Below the pieces are notes generated by a model, which did no database searches, was not told where the DNA came from, and saw only the letters and a program-made list of their open reading frames with translations. Position numbers and translations under genes: made by a program. A DNA stretch of 64,000 nucleotides. Source: Rebecca billardiae RCC1528 (Eukaryota; Haptophyta). The DNA lies in contig OZ251231.1 of NCBI GenBank assembly GCA_965240325.2, positions 2,170,001 to 2,234,000 of the forward strand, read 5' to 3'. Positions 7,686 through 18,848 of the stretch are shown here, piece by piece (position 1 is the first letter of the stretch; each line of letters begins with the position of its first letter).

Positions 7686-10600
7686 TCAGTCATACAGCTG
7701 GCGGTACGAGCGCGCGCCGCCACCGGCGCGGCCTGGCCCGGACGGCGAGGGCGCGAACGCACCGATCGTGTCGCGCGCCGCCTGGCACGCGGCCCCGACG
7801 GGCGGCACCTTCATCAGCTGGCGCTCGCCGATCTCGCGGTCGAGGCGGCGGCGCACGAGCTCGTCCGAGTTGGTCACGGGCGGCGGCGAGCGCAGGTAGG
7901 GCACGGCAGACGGCTCGCTCATCACGAGCTCGAGCAGCGAGGGGCGGCCATGGGCGGAGGCGCGGCCCGCGCTCTCGGACGGCAGCGCGCAGCGCGGCGG
8001 CGGCGCGTGCGCGCGCAGCCGCGCCGCGTGCGCGCTCTGTCGCTCCGCGCCGACGGCCGAGGCGACGGCCGCCGCGAGCTCGGCGTCGGCGTCGGCGGCG
8101 TCGGTGGTGCGAGCGCGGCGCACGCCCGGCGGCGGCGCCGTCGCGCGCTCGGCGCGCGTCACGCCCGCCAGCGCCGCCTTGGCCGCGCTCGAGCTCGGCG
8201 GCGCGCCGGCGTCGACAGCCGAGCAGCTGTGGAGGCAGCGCCGCTGCTGCTCGCGCGACGGCGCCGCACCGCCGCCCTCGGCGAAGCCGTTGAGCTGCCG
8301 CTGGGTGTCCGCGCAGCAGAGCGAGGCCGCGCGCGCGCGATCAGGGGACCCGGTGCCCGCTCTGTGCCCGCCGCTCTGAGCGCGCCCCGCGGGCGGCGGC
8401 GGCAGCGGGGACGACAGCCGGCGGTGCTGCGGCGGCGGCGCTGCTGCCGCGCGCGCAGCCGCGGCGGCGGACGAGGAGGAGGAGAAGGAGGAGGCGCGCA
8501 CGGGCGACTGCACGCGCCGCGCCGCGTCTGCGGTGCGCACCGCGTCGCGCGCGACGAGCGGAGCTGCGTCCGCGCGCCCGCAGCTGCGTAGCGCGAGCGG
8601 CGCGCCGTCCGCGGCCGTGCCCTCGCCCGCGTCCTCCGAGTCTGTCGCCACGCGCTCCCAGCCCTCGGTCTGCAGGTCGTACTGCCACGCGTCGTGCAGC
8701 CACTTGGCGCGCGCGCCGTAGCCGCCGTACAGCAGCAGCCGCGCGCCGACGAGCGTGCACACGTGGTGCGCGCGCGGCGGCGGCCACGGCGCGCCCGGCT
8801 CGCTCCGCGCCTTGAGGTCGAGCCACGTGCCCGAGTCGGTGCCGAAGAGGTGGAACGCGTCGGTCGGCGCGGACACGCCGCCCGCGCCCTCCGCCATCCC
8901 GCCGAAGACGAAGAGCTTGTACCCGACGGCGGTGACGGACTGCCCCGGCCGAGAGACGACGTCGCGGTGCACCGAGCTCACGGTCGAGAGCCGGCGGCGC
9001 AGCTTCTGCCGGAGTGCCTTCTTCCACGCGCGCTGCAGGTAGCGCACCGCCGTCTGCCGCGTGGACGCCTGCATGCCGCGCCGGTCGCGCTGCACCGTGT
9101 TGAGCCAGCGGCGCGTGAGCCGCACGCGCGCGGCCGCGGGGCCCTCGGCCGCGCCCTCGGCCGCGCCGCGCGCCGCGCCGCCGGCGCGCGCCGGCGCGCA
9201 CGGCGCGCCCGGCGTGACGGTGAAGTTCCGAAGCATCGACGCGCCGGAGGACTCCGACTCGTCGGCCGGCACAGCGCAGCCGTGCCACCCGCCGGCGCCG
9301 CCGGCGCCGCCGGCCACGCCGCCGCCCCCCGCTTGCTCGTCCGCCGCCAGCAGCTCGTACCCGCCCAGGGCGGCCTTGTACAGCGCCTCTGCCTCCGCCT
9401 GCGCGCCCTGCCTGTGCTCGAGCGCAGCGAGCTTGCACCGCACGTTGCACAGCCTCGAGAGCAGCTGCCGCTCCACCGGCCGGAGGCGCGCGCCGCCGCT
9501 CGCCGCCGCCGCCGCCGCCGCCACCGCCGCCTCCGGGATGGTCTGCGGCAGCGCGCCGCGCAGCGCGCCGCCGCCCGCGCGCTCGGCCTCGGCGAGCGCG
9601 GAGATGGCCAGCTCGTACATGCGCACCGCGTGCCTATAGCTGAACGCCGCGAGCGCGCGCGCGCTCACGTCGCCGCGCGGCAGCGCGTCGATCATCCGCG
9701 TGTCGCCGAACACCTCGGTCAGCTCGGCGAGCGCGGTCGCGAGGCGGTGGTCGCAGCGCGGCGGCTCGGCGGCGGCGCTCGCCTCGTGCTCGAGCGAGAG
9801 CAGCACGGCGCGCACGAGCTTGGCCGGCGGCATGATCTGGCCGCGCGTCGGGTCGCTCGCCGCCGCGGCCGGGGGCACGCTCAGCTCGTCGCCCGCGGGC
9901 ATCGCGCCGATGCCGCCGTCCGCGCCCACGCGCACGCGCAGATCCCAGCTGAGCGCGAGCCGCTTCAGCTTGGCCAGGCTGCCGAGCGCCTGCGTCACGA
10001 GGAAGTTGCGCTTCATCGAGCCGAGCTCGAGCGGCGCGATCGTGCGCACAAACCCGCGCGCCGCCTTCTCGTAGAGCGCCGCCGCCTCGTAAGCGCTCAG
10101 CGCCGCGCGCTGCGCGACGTGCGCGCGCGCGGCCGAGTGCAGGTGGCGCGCGCAGCTCGGGGCTGCGCACTGCTCGGCGGGCGGCGCGCCGCCCGGCCCG
10201 CAGCCCGCGCTCGCCGAGCGCTCGATCGCGGTGGGCGCGAAGCTCACGCTCTGCGAGGCCGCGCCCGGGCGGTCACCGCCGGACGCGCGCCCGGCCGAGC
10301 GCCTGCCGCTCCGGCCTGAGGCGTCCGCCGCGCCCGGCGACGGCGGCGGCGTGGCGCGCGCGGCGGCGGCGCGCGCGGCGGCGGCGCTCGCGGCCGCGGC
10401 CGCGCCGCTCAGCTGCAGCGCCGCGCTCGCGAGCGCGATCAGCCGCTCGGCCTCCTCCGCCGCGCGGTCGGCGAGCACGTCGGCCGCCGCCGCATACAGC
10501 CCGAGGTCGCGCGCCTCGTGTGCGTGCCGGATCGCGCGGCGCAGCGTGGCCGAGTCCGCCTCCTGCAGCAGCCGCGCGGCGGAGATGCTCTGGACGCTCG

Positions 10601-13600
10601 GCGTGCGCACGCTCGGCCGGCCGCCGCCCGAGCCGGCCGGCGAGGGCGAGCGCCGCAGCCGCTCCTGCGCGGCGAGCCAGCCGATCAGGTCGCAGTGCTG
10701 CGCGGCGGCGGGCAGCACGGACGCCTGGCCGTGCTCGATCGCGGAGAGCTCCGTCGCGGCCACCATCGTCATCGCCGCCGCCTTCTTGCCCGCCGCCGCC
10801 GCGGCCTCGGCGAACAGCGCGTCATCCGTCTTCTCGTGGCGGCTCGCCGCCTCCGAGCGGCCCACCACGCCCTCGACGGCGCGGATGTGCTTGGCGTGCA
10901 GCTCGCGCTCGACCGCGCAGTCCGGCATCTCGACGCCGCCCGACAGCCGGTGCAGCAGCGCGAGCAGCACGTCGGAGTAGTGCACCCAGCCCGGCATGTC
11001 GGGCGGCGCCTCCTTGCCGAGGCCGAGCGCGGACGCGCCGCCGCCCGCGCCGTGCCCGGGCGAGCAGAGGGCGGCGATGCGCCCGGCGCTCGGCGCGTCG
11101 GAGGCGGCGGCGGCGCCGCCGAGCGCGGGCAGCAGGTGCGCCCACGCCGCCTCCTCCTCGTGGTCCGGCACCTCGATCGTCGCGCTGCCCACCTCCACGT
11201 CGGCAGAGTCCACGATCCGGTACTCGTACTGAGAGCCGCGCTCGGCGCTGCCGTCCGTCCACGCGTACGAGCCGCCCGCCGGCCCCTTGGAGCGGAGCGG
11301 GTAGAGCGGCGCGCGCGCGTCGGGCGCGGGCTGAGCCGAGCGGCTCGCCACGCGCGCGAGCAGCACGCTCGTCGACGTCGTCGAGTCGGTCGACTCGGCG
11401 CGCGCGGTGGGCGGCGGGCGCGCGCCCTCGCCCTCGGCGTCGGCGCGCCCACCAGCGGCGCCGCGGCCGTCGGCCGGTCCGGCCGGCGGCTCCACCGCCG
11501 TCTCCCAGTCTGCGATGGGCACGAACGCGCCCGCCTGCTCCTCCTCCAGGCGCTCGCGCTCGGCGGCGAGCTGGGCGGCGCGCTCGGCGGCGAGCGCGTC
11601 CGAGACGAGCGAGCCCATCGTCGCCGTCTTCTGCAGCGCGCCGCGCTTGGCGGCGCGCCAGCCGAGTGGGCGCGCGCTGCCGCGGCGCGGCGCGGGCGAG
11701 CGCGCCGCCTGCGACACGCGCACCGCCGCCACCACCTTCCCGCCGGCCGCCCGGAGGCGCGTGGCGCCGCGCGGCGTCGTGGGCGCGAGCGAGCCGCGGC
11801 GCGAGAGCGGCGAGCCCGGCCCCGACGGCGCGAGCCACGCTATCGACGACGCGCGCGAGACCGCCGGCGGCTCTCGGCCGCCGCCGCCGCCGTCGTCGGC
11901 GGCCGAGTGCACCAGCCGCCTCTCCACGCAGAAGCCGAGGTTTCCCTCGGGCTCCGCGCGCAGGAAGAAGGAGAGGGCGACAGCGGTCACGCGCCCGTCG
12001 GCGTCGCGCGCCGGCCGCGCGCGCACCGTCGCGCCGCTCGGGTGGTACACCGGCGTGCGCAGCTCCTGCACGAAGCGCAGCCCCGCCGCGTGCCCCGCGC
12101 CCGCCGGCAGGCCGAGCGGGGGCCCCAGCTCGCGCAGCACGGCCTCGAGCTTGTCCGCGCGCACGCGCTTGGCTCCGTTGCGGTCGAAGCGCGCCCAGAC
12201 GCGCTTGAAGCGCTCGATGTGCGCGTCGCGCTCGCGCTCGTGCCGCTGCTCCTCGAAGTGCTCGAGCACCACCGCCACGCAGATGTTGAGCACGACCATC
12301 GAGACGAGCAGCTGGAAGCTCAGCCAGTAGAGCACCGCCTGCCCCGGGCTGCCGCACTCGCGCGCGGCCGCTGAGCACGGCTCCTCGTAGTCCGAGTCCG
12401 GGAGCTGCATGAGCTCGTGCATGATGGCGTTCCACGACTCGCCGGTCGCGGAGGTGAAGAGCGTGAGGTACGCGCTCGAGAAGGTGCGGAAGCTCGAGCC
12501 GCCCTCGCCGAGGAACTCCTGCGGCTTCACCCGCCAGAACAGGACCGCCCCCATCGCCGCGTACACATACAGGATGATGCCGAGCACGCCCAGCACGTTG
12601 CTCACCATCGGCAGCGCGGAGGTGAGCTTGAAGAGCATGCGCGACATGGTGGTGAGCGAGAGCAGGCGCAGCACGCGCAGCCCCCGGCCGAAGCGCAGCA
12701 CGGTGATCAGCACGTCCTTCTGCGCCATCGGGATGCCCGCGTCGAACCAGTGCAGCAGCAGGTCGAAGCAGCACACCGCGGTGAGCGCGCAGTCGAAGCG
12801 GTTCCACGCCGAGCGCAGGAACACGCCCACGCCGCGCAGGCCGGCGACCTTGACGAGCGCGTCGAGCGCGAAGAGCCCGGTCAGCCAGTCCTGCAGCAGG
12901 TCGATCGTGCGCTCGAACTCGGCGTCGAGCGGCCCGCCGTCCGTGCGCAGCCCGTGCAGCGCGCACGTGACCGCCGTGCAGCACGCGAGCACGACCGGCG
13001 CGTAAAAGTTGCCCGCGGCCGAGGTGGCCCACCAGTGGGCCTTGGCGCGGACGAGGCCGGGCGGGCGCGGCGGCGCGGGCTCGGGCACGTCGACCAGCGC
13101 GCGCTGCCGCGCCTGCACCCACGCCTTCTGCTCCGGCGTCATCAGCCACTCGCCCGACTGCTGCGCCTTGAGCTTGTTGAACGTGTCGACCACCGCGCCC
13201 ACCAGAGACTCGAGCACGTAGAAGCCGCCCATGATGACCCACGAGATGGTGAAGAGCGCGTACGACGGGTGCGCGTCGCGCTCGGGCGCGTGGTCCACCG
13301 CGCGCGCGTCCATCGTCAGCGTCAGCATGTCCGGCCACCCCTCCTGCCGCCCCACCTCGAACACCGCCAGCAGCGCGCGCGGGAACGTGTCGAAGGAGCC
13401 GACGTTTGACTGCGCCCATACATGTCCTGCGGCCTCGCACGCGGCGCGCGTGTCGTACGCGCGCTCGACGCACGACGAGGTGCGCCCGCCGAAGAGCTGC
13501 ATCCCCGCCACCGCGTACACCGCCATGAACACCGTCGAGACCGCGAGCACGTTGGCGACCGAAGGCACCGACTTGATCAACGTGTCGACCACGACGCGCA

Positions 13601-16600
13601 TCCCGCGGAAGCGCTTGAGCAGCCGCAGCGGCCGGAGCGCGCGCAGCGCGCGCAGGCCGTGCAGGTACTGCGAGGAGGTGGAGAAGAGCGAGCACGCCGC
13701 CGCGAGCACCACAAGCATGTCCACCAGCTCCCACGCGCGCAGCTCCCACCGCCCGCGCTCGGACGCGTCCGCGAGGCGCTCGGCGCGCTGCCGCTCAAGC
13801 GCCCTGGCCGCCCGCGCACCCGCCGCCGCCCTCGCCGCCGCCGGGTCGGCGCCGAGCGCGGAGGCGGGCGCGCCCGGCTCCCCCTCGTCCTCGGCCCCGT
13901 CCGACTCGGCCCCGTCCGACTCGGCCCCCTCCTCCGCCGCGGCCGGCGCGAGCGCGGGCACGACGGCGGAGGGGTGCGCGGGCGCGAGCAGCAGCGCGTC
14001 CGCGCTCGAGCCCGCCACGTACACCGTGAGGTACGACGAGCCGTGCGAACACCAGAACGTCTGGGCGAGGCCTCGGAGGAGGAGCTCGAGGATGAAGACG
14101 CAGGTGAGCGTGCGGTTGAGCAGCTCGAGGAACACCTGCGACACCGACGCGGCCTCGCCGCGCATCAGCGCCGCCTGCTCCGCCGGGTCCTCGAGCGCGA
14201 GAGTCGCGGCCGCAAACAGGATCAGCGCCTTCACGACGATCTCGAACACCGGCTCGGCGGAGTGCAGCTGGGTCTCCTCGGCGAGCAGCCGGTTGGCCGA
14301 GCCCGCGCGGTACGGCGTGTGCGGCCCGGGCACGCCGAGCAGCGCGCGCAGCGCGTTGCGCACCCCCGAGTGCGGCGGCAGCACGAAGAATGCGTAGTCT
14401 GCGCGCGCGGCGGCGACGGTGCGCGGCAGCACGAGCGCGCGCCGCACCAGCAGGTTGAGCGCGCCGCGGCTGAGCCGGCCGAGAGCGCGCGTGAGCATGG
14501 CGTCGTCGAGGTCGGCGCGCGGCGGCGCGGGCGTCGCGGCCTCGCCGCGCCCGCCGCCGCTCGCGCCCCCCGCCGCCGCGGCCGGCGCGGCGGCGTTGGC
14601 GCTGTGCTCTGCGTCTCTGCGCGCGCGCGCGGCCGCGCCGCTCTTGCGCATGCGCTCCGCGGCGACGACGGTGTCGGAGGTGCGCTTCCAGCCGCGCCGC
14701 GCGTCGGCGCGCGGCGCGTCGGCGCCCTCGGCCTCGCCCTTCTTCCCACCGCCGGCCTCGCCCACGCTCTCCTCGGCGGCGGCGGCGGCGACGACGCGCG
14801 CCGGCCTGCCCGCGTCCGCGTCCGCCGCCGCCGCCTCCTCCTCCTCCTCCTCGTCCTCCCCGGAGTCGAAGTTGTCGAGCAGGATGGCGAGGAAGAGGTT
14901 GAGGATGATGAAGTTGCCGATGAGCACGAGCGAGCAGAAGTACACCACCGCCACGCGCTGCTTGAGCAGCGTCGGCGCCGCCACCACGAACGCCTCCATC
15001 ACGTCGTTCCAGTTCTCGCCCGAGATGACGACAAAGACAGTGATCAGCCCCATGTGGAAGGACTCGAAGTGGAGCCGCGGCTTCTCGTCGGGCTCGGGGC
15101 CGGGCGCGGCGTCGGCCGCGCCGCCCAGCGTCGCGTTCGCCAGCGCCGCGAGCGCTCGCGCCGCGCCGCCGCCGCCGCCGCCGCCGTCCGCGTCTTCTGG
15201 CGGCAGCCACTCGGCGCCGTCGCCCGCGGCCGTGCCGAGGAACGCGCCCCCAAGGATCTGCATGCCGACGGTGGCGTACATGAACATCATGATGGCGAGG
15301 AGGACGAGGAGCCACTGGATGTCGTCGAGCGAGCGGCTCATCGTCTCGAAGATCCCCGCGAGCCCCTTCCAGTTCTTGGCGAGCTTGAAGATGCGCATCA
15401 GCCGCAGCGTGCGCAGGAAGGAGAGCTGCGGAGGCAGGTCGATGCCCAGAGCCGAGTGCAGCAGCGCGTCGAGCGAGCGCTCGGCGAGGGACATGAGCAC
15501 GACGAAGAGGTCGAAGCACGCGTACTTGTCCCACCGCCGCGTCTCCGCGTCGCGCACGTACTGCGCCGGCCCGAGCGCCGCCATCTTGAGCAGCACCTCG
15601 ACGGTGAAGAGCAGCGTGAAGCCGAGGTCGGACGCGTCGAGAAGGTTCTCAAACCATTCCGAGATGCCGTACTCGCGGCGGGTCATGAGGACGAGGTTGG
15701 CGATCACCGCGCACATCACGAAGATCTCGATCGCCGGCCGCGCGCGCCACCGCTCCGCCGCCTCCTCGTCCTCCGCCGCCGCCGAGAGCAGCAGCAGCAC
15801 GTCGTCCGCGTCCGCGCCCGCGCGCGCGTCGTCGTCGGCCGCCGCCTGCGCGCTCTGCAGCAGCTCGCCGCCGGCCGGCCCGCCGTCGAGCTCGCGCGAC
15901 ATCTCGGTGTCGACGAGGCCGCGGTACTGCGCCTGCGCCTGCTGCAGCAGCAGCCGCTCGCGCCTCGGCGTGCGGCACACGTACAGCAGCCGGAACAGCC
16001 GCATGCGCCAGCCCGCGCCCGAGGCGGGCGGCACGAACGAGCGCGTCGCGGGCGCGCCGCCGCGCGCGCGCGCGTCGCCGCCGCCCTCCTCGTCCTCGTC
16101 GGCGCTGGACGAGCAGAACGCGTCGTGGATCACGCCGAGGAAGAGCTGCACGATCAGGAACCCGCCGATCAGGTTGAGCGGCACGAAGTACAGGCACGCG
16201 AGCCACGAGGTGCCGTCCATCAGCTCGTACATCACGTCGGACCAGCCCTCCATCGTGATGCACGTGAACACAGTCACGGTCGACCAGAAGTACGAGTCGA
16301 ACGAGTTGAGGCCGATGTAACGGCCCTCGCCCTCGGTCGCGCGGACGCACGGGCCCGTGCCCGCCGCGCACGCCTCGCCGCCCACGCCCAGCGCCGCGTC
16401 CGCCAGCGCGCACGCCTCCCCGCTCTCGAGGCAGGCGCTCGGCTTCTTGTCGCAGAAGAGCTGAAGCCCGATGATGGCAAACGCGTTGATCACAAACACG
16501 GTCAGCAGGAGCACGGTGGACATCTGTGGCACCGCCGCCCACAGCCGCTCGATCAGCCGGTTCAGACCGGGCGAGAGCTGCGCGCCGGACGCGGCGGCGG

Positions 16601-17430
16601 CGCGCGCGGAGGCGCAGCGACGGCCGAGGCCCGCGCACGCAAGAACGGGTCAGCGCGCGCGCTCGCGCGGCCGCGCGGCCGCAGGCCCGCGGGGGGGCGC
16701 GCGGGGCGTGTGGGGCGGGAGCTCGGCGCGCAGCGGCGCGGCGCGGGCGCACCCGTGCGAACTTGAGCACGCGCACCGCGCGAATGGCGCGCAGCACGCC
16801 CGCGTTCGACGCCCTGCGCACGCGCGCGCGCAGAGGCGGAGAAGCGCGACTCTGAGCGGCGCGGCACCGCCGGCGCACGGCACGGCGCGGCACGCGGTTG
16901 GGGTGGGGGCGGGGCGGGGGGTCGCGCGCCACTCACGCGTGCGAGAAGTAGGGGAGCCAGCCACCGATCACGATGGTCAGGTCCAGCCAGCCCCAGAGAT
17001 CGTTCAGCACCGCGTCTCGCGGCACGATCAGTCCGCACGCGATCACGTACAGCACGAGCTCGACCGTGAACACCACGTTGAAGAGCAGCTCGAGCACGGA
17101 CTGCGGGTCGTACGGCGCCGCGGGGTTGTACGAGGCGAGGTGTACGGCGTTGAGGCCGATGCAGACCATGATCGCGTACTCAAAGTACGACGGCAGGTCC
17201 GGGTCGGACGAGCCGTAGTCGATCATCTCGATCACGGCGCGCCGCAGCGGGTTGGTCGGATCGAGCAGGACGCACGAGTGGCCGTAGTACTTGATGCCCC
17301 GCTTGCTCCGGTAGACGTTGACATCTGCGCTCCCGTCGTCCTCCTCCTCCGACTCGTCGTCCCCCACCGGCCACGCACCCGGCGCGTGCCTTTTCTCCGG
17401 CATGCGCACGTACGCAGGCGGAGACGCCAT
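7686..17430 (-). CDS. Four-domain voltage-gated cation (Ca2+-type) channel with C-terminal TPR-like, IQ-like and kelch-like segments
   Basis: Exons on the minus strand are 17430-16937, 16813-16753 and 16577-7686 (3148 residues). The introns are GTGAGT...GCAG and GTGCGC...GCAG, and splicing rebuilds domain I S4 (SNAGVLRAIRAVRVLKFAR). Four S1-S6 repeats begin near residues 70, 468, 960 and 1382. S4 segments are Arg-rich (domain II LRTLRLMRIFKLAK, domain III LRALRPLRLLKRFRG, domain IV LRFGRGLRVLRLL). Pore loops read TMEGW, SGENW, RQEGW and TGESW, giving an EEEE ring as in calcium channels. After domain IV comes a degenerate EF-hand-like stretch (about 1645). The tail then has long low-complexity linkers, a TPR-like helix pair (about 2560-2600, EALYKAALGGYELLA), an IQ-like motif (AVRYLQRAWKKALRQKLRRR, about 2696) and two kelch-like blades (KLFVFGGMAEG and RLLLYGGYGARAKW, about 2725-2820). 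The 8.9-kb last exon is uninterrupted, so the fusion does not depend on a splice prediction. Confidence 0.85.
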
Positions 17431-17648
17431 CGTTCAAGTTTTCGGCGGCGCGATCGTTCAGTCGTCCACCGGCAAGTCGAACCAGCACCCTGACCCGGAC
17501 TCGTGTCACGTGTGCTGGCGGGATTGGGAGAGACGAAGAGACGATATCGACGACGTCTGCGGAGCGTCACAATATTAATGCGACGACAGCTATGTGGCCG
17601 GATACAACCAGCGGCTCCTAGTCAGGCTGTCCCGCCCAGCCCTCTCGC

Positions 17649-18656
17649 TCAGACGCCAGCCGCCAGCCGCACGGCCGCGCGCCCGAGCGCCGCGAGCGCG
17701 GCGAGCGCAACGGCGGCAAAGAGGGCGGCGCGCTGAGGTTCGTTGCGTACGAGGTGGAGCGCGTAGTTGCGGTGCACGACGGTGGAGACGTTGAGCCCGA
17801 CCGCGCGCAGCTGCTTGCGCATGTCCTGCCCGCCGACCGCGTGCAGCACGCACGGCGTGGCCCCCGTGCGCGCGCACGCCCAGCGGCCGTCCGCGGTCAG
17901 CCTCAGACCGAGCGCCGTGCCCGGCCGCAGCGTCCGCCCCGCGTTGTAGAAGAGCTCGCCGCGCGTGTCGAGCGCGACGCCGGGCGCGGTGGAGAAGAAG
18001 CCCGTCTCGCAGCAGATCCGCGTGAACGCGAGCTGGTCGTCGCGCTCGTGCGCGTACGCCGTCGAGTAGAGCTCGAGCAGCTCGAGCAGCGCGCCCGCTG
18101 CGCCCATGTACCCGCCCGCGTTGAGGTTCTCGCCGCAGCAGCGGCCGTACCACACGCCGAGGGCGGGCCTGTCGATGCGCGCGCGCTCGGCCACGCCGAA
18201 GACGATCGGCGCGCCGAACGCCGCGAAGCGCTCGCGCAGCGTGCGCGCGTCCGCAAGCAGCGCCACGTCGAACGCGTCCACGACGACGACGAGCTCGTCG
18301 GCAGCGAGCGTGCGCAGGTGCGCGGCGAGCGTCTGCGCGCGCCATGCCCAGCCGCCCCATCGCGCGCCGTAGCCGAGCACGCTGAGCTCGACGCCGCCCC
18401 GCGAGCAGCTCTCGCGCAGCACGTCGAGGTATCCCGCCGAGTGCGTCGCGACTGTGCACACCGACAGGCGCGGCTCGGGAGGGATCGCCGAGACTGTGCG
18501 CGCGCGGAGGCGACGGGCTGGACGGCGCACGTGCGCCGCAATGAGTGGGTGCCCCACCTGCGGCCGAATGGCTCCGGCATGCGCACGGCCCAACACGCCA
18601 CTCGCCATGGCAAGTGTGGCCGCCACGAGCGCGAGCGCGGATCGCATCGCCGCCAT
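17649..18656 (-). CDS. PLOD/procollagen-glycosyltransferase-like secreted glycosyltransferase
   Basis: The protein has 335 residues and starts MAAMRSALALVAATLAMASG, a signal peptide. The body matches the glycosyltransferase domain of lysyl hydroxylase/collagen glucosyltransferases: LSVCTVATH start, then DELVVVVDAFDVALL (acidic metal/sugar-nucleotide motif, about residue 124), PIVFGVAE, NLNAGGYMGAAGALLELLE and DDQLAFTRI. A hydrophobic C-terminal segment (AALFAAVALAALAALG) may anchor it in the membrane. The likely role is transfer of a hexose in the ER or Golgi; donor and acceptor are unknown. It is divergent from the phosphodiesterase gene at 18849 with 192 bases between starts. Confidence 0.75.
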   Translation of the reverse strand: MAAMRSALALVAATLAMASGVLGRAHAGAIRPQVGHPLIAAHVRRPARRLRARTVSAIPPEPRLSVCTVATHSAGYLDVLRESCSRGGVELSVLGYGARWGGWAWRAQTLAAHLRTLAADELVVVVDAFDVALLADARTLRERFAAFGAPIVFGVAERARIDRPALGVWYGRCCGENLNAGGYMGAAGALLELLELYSTAYAHERDDQLAFTRICCETGFFSTAPGVALDTRGELFYNAGRTLRPGTALGLRLTADGRWACARTGATPCVLHAVGGQDMRKQLRAVGLNVSTVVHRNYALHLVRNEPQRAALFAAVALAALAALGRAAVRLAAGV

Positions 18657-18848
18657 CGTGTTCGTGACCGGCCGGTGAAGGCTGAAGGCCGTGACGCCCT
18701 TCGTTCGTGCGTGGCCTCGTCGGGACTTGACATTCGCGGAGGTGCAGCGGGGGCGAAGACAGCCGCGGCCGCTTCTGTCACGCCGCGGCAGCCAGCCCGC
18801 TCCCTTCCACTCGAGCAGGCGGCCCTGTGCCCGCCGTGGCCGCCCCGG
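18657..18848. promoter_or_regulatory. Short shared promoter region of a divergent gene pair
   Basis: Only 192 bases separate the start codons of the glycosyltransferase (minus) and phosphodiesterase (plus), so both promoters and 5' UTRs must lie here or overlap coding sequence. No TATA box was recognised. Confidence 0.45.

Noticed and set aside
10518-12374. Long plus-strand open frames opposite the channel tail
   Set aside because: Shadow frames of the same GC-rich exon, without recognisable protein features.
13422-16766. 1114-codon plus-strand open frame antisense to the channel gene
   Set aside because: Composition is Arg/Ala/Glu-rich with no domain. GC-rich coding DNA here keeps opposite frames open, and the minus strand encodes clear channel motifs.
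17754-18848. N-terminal extension of the phosphodiesterase frame back to 17754
   Set aside because: It lies antisense to the glycosyltransferase gene. The membrane helix and homology begin at 18849.
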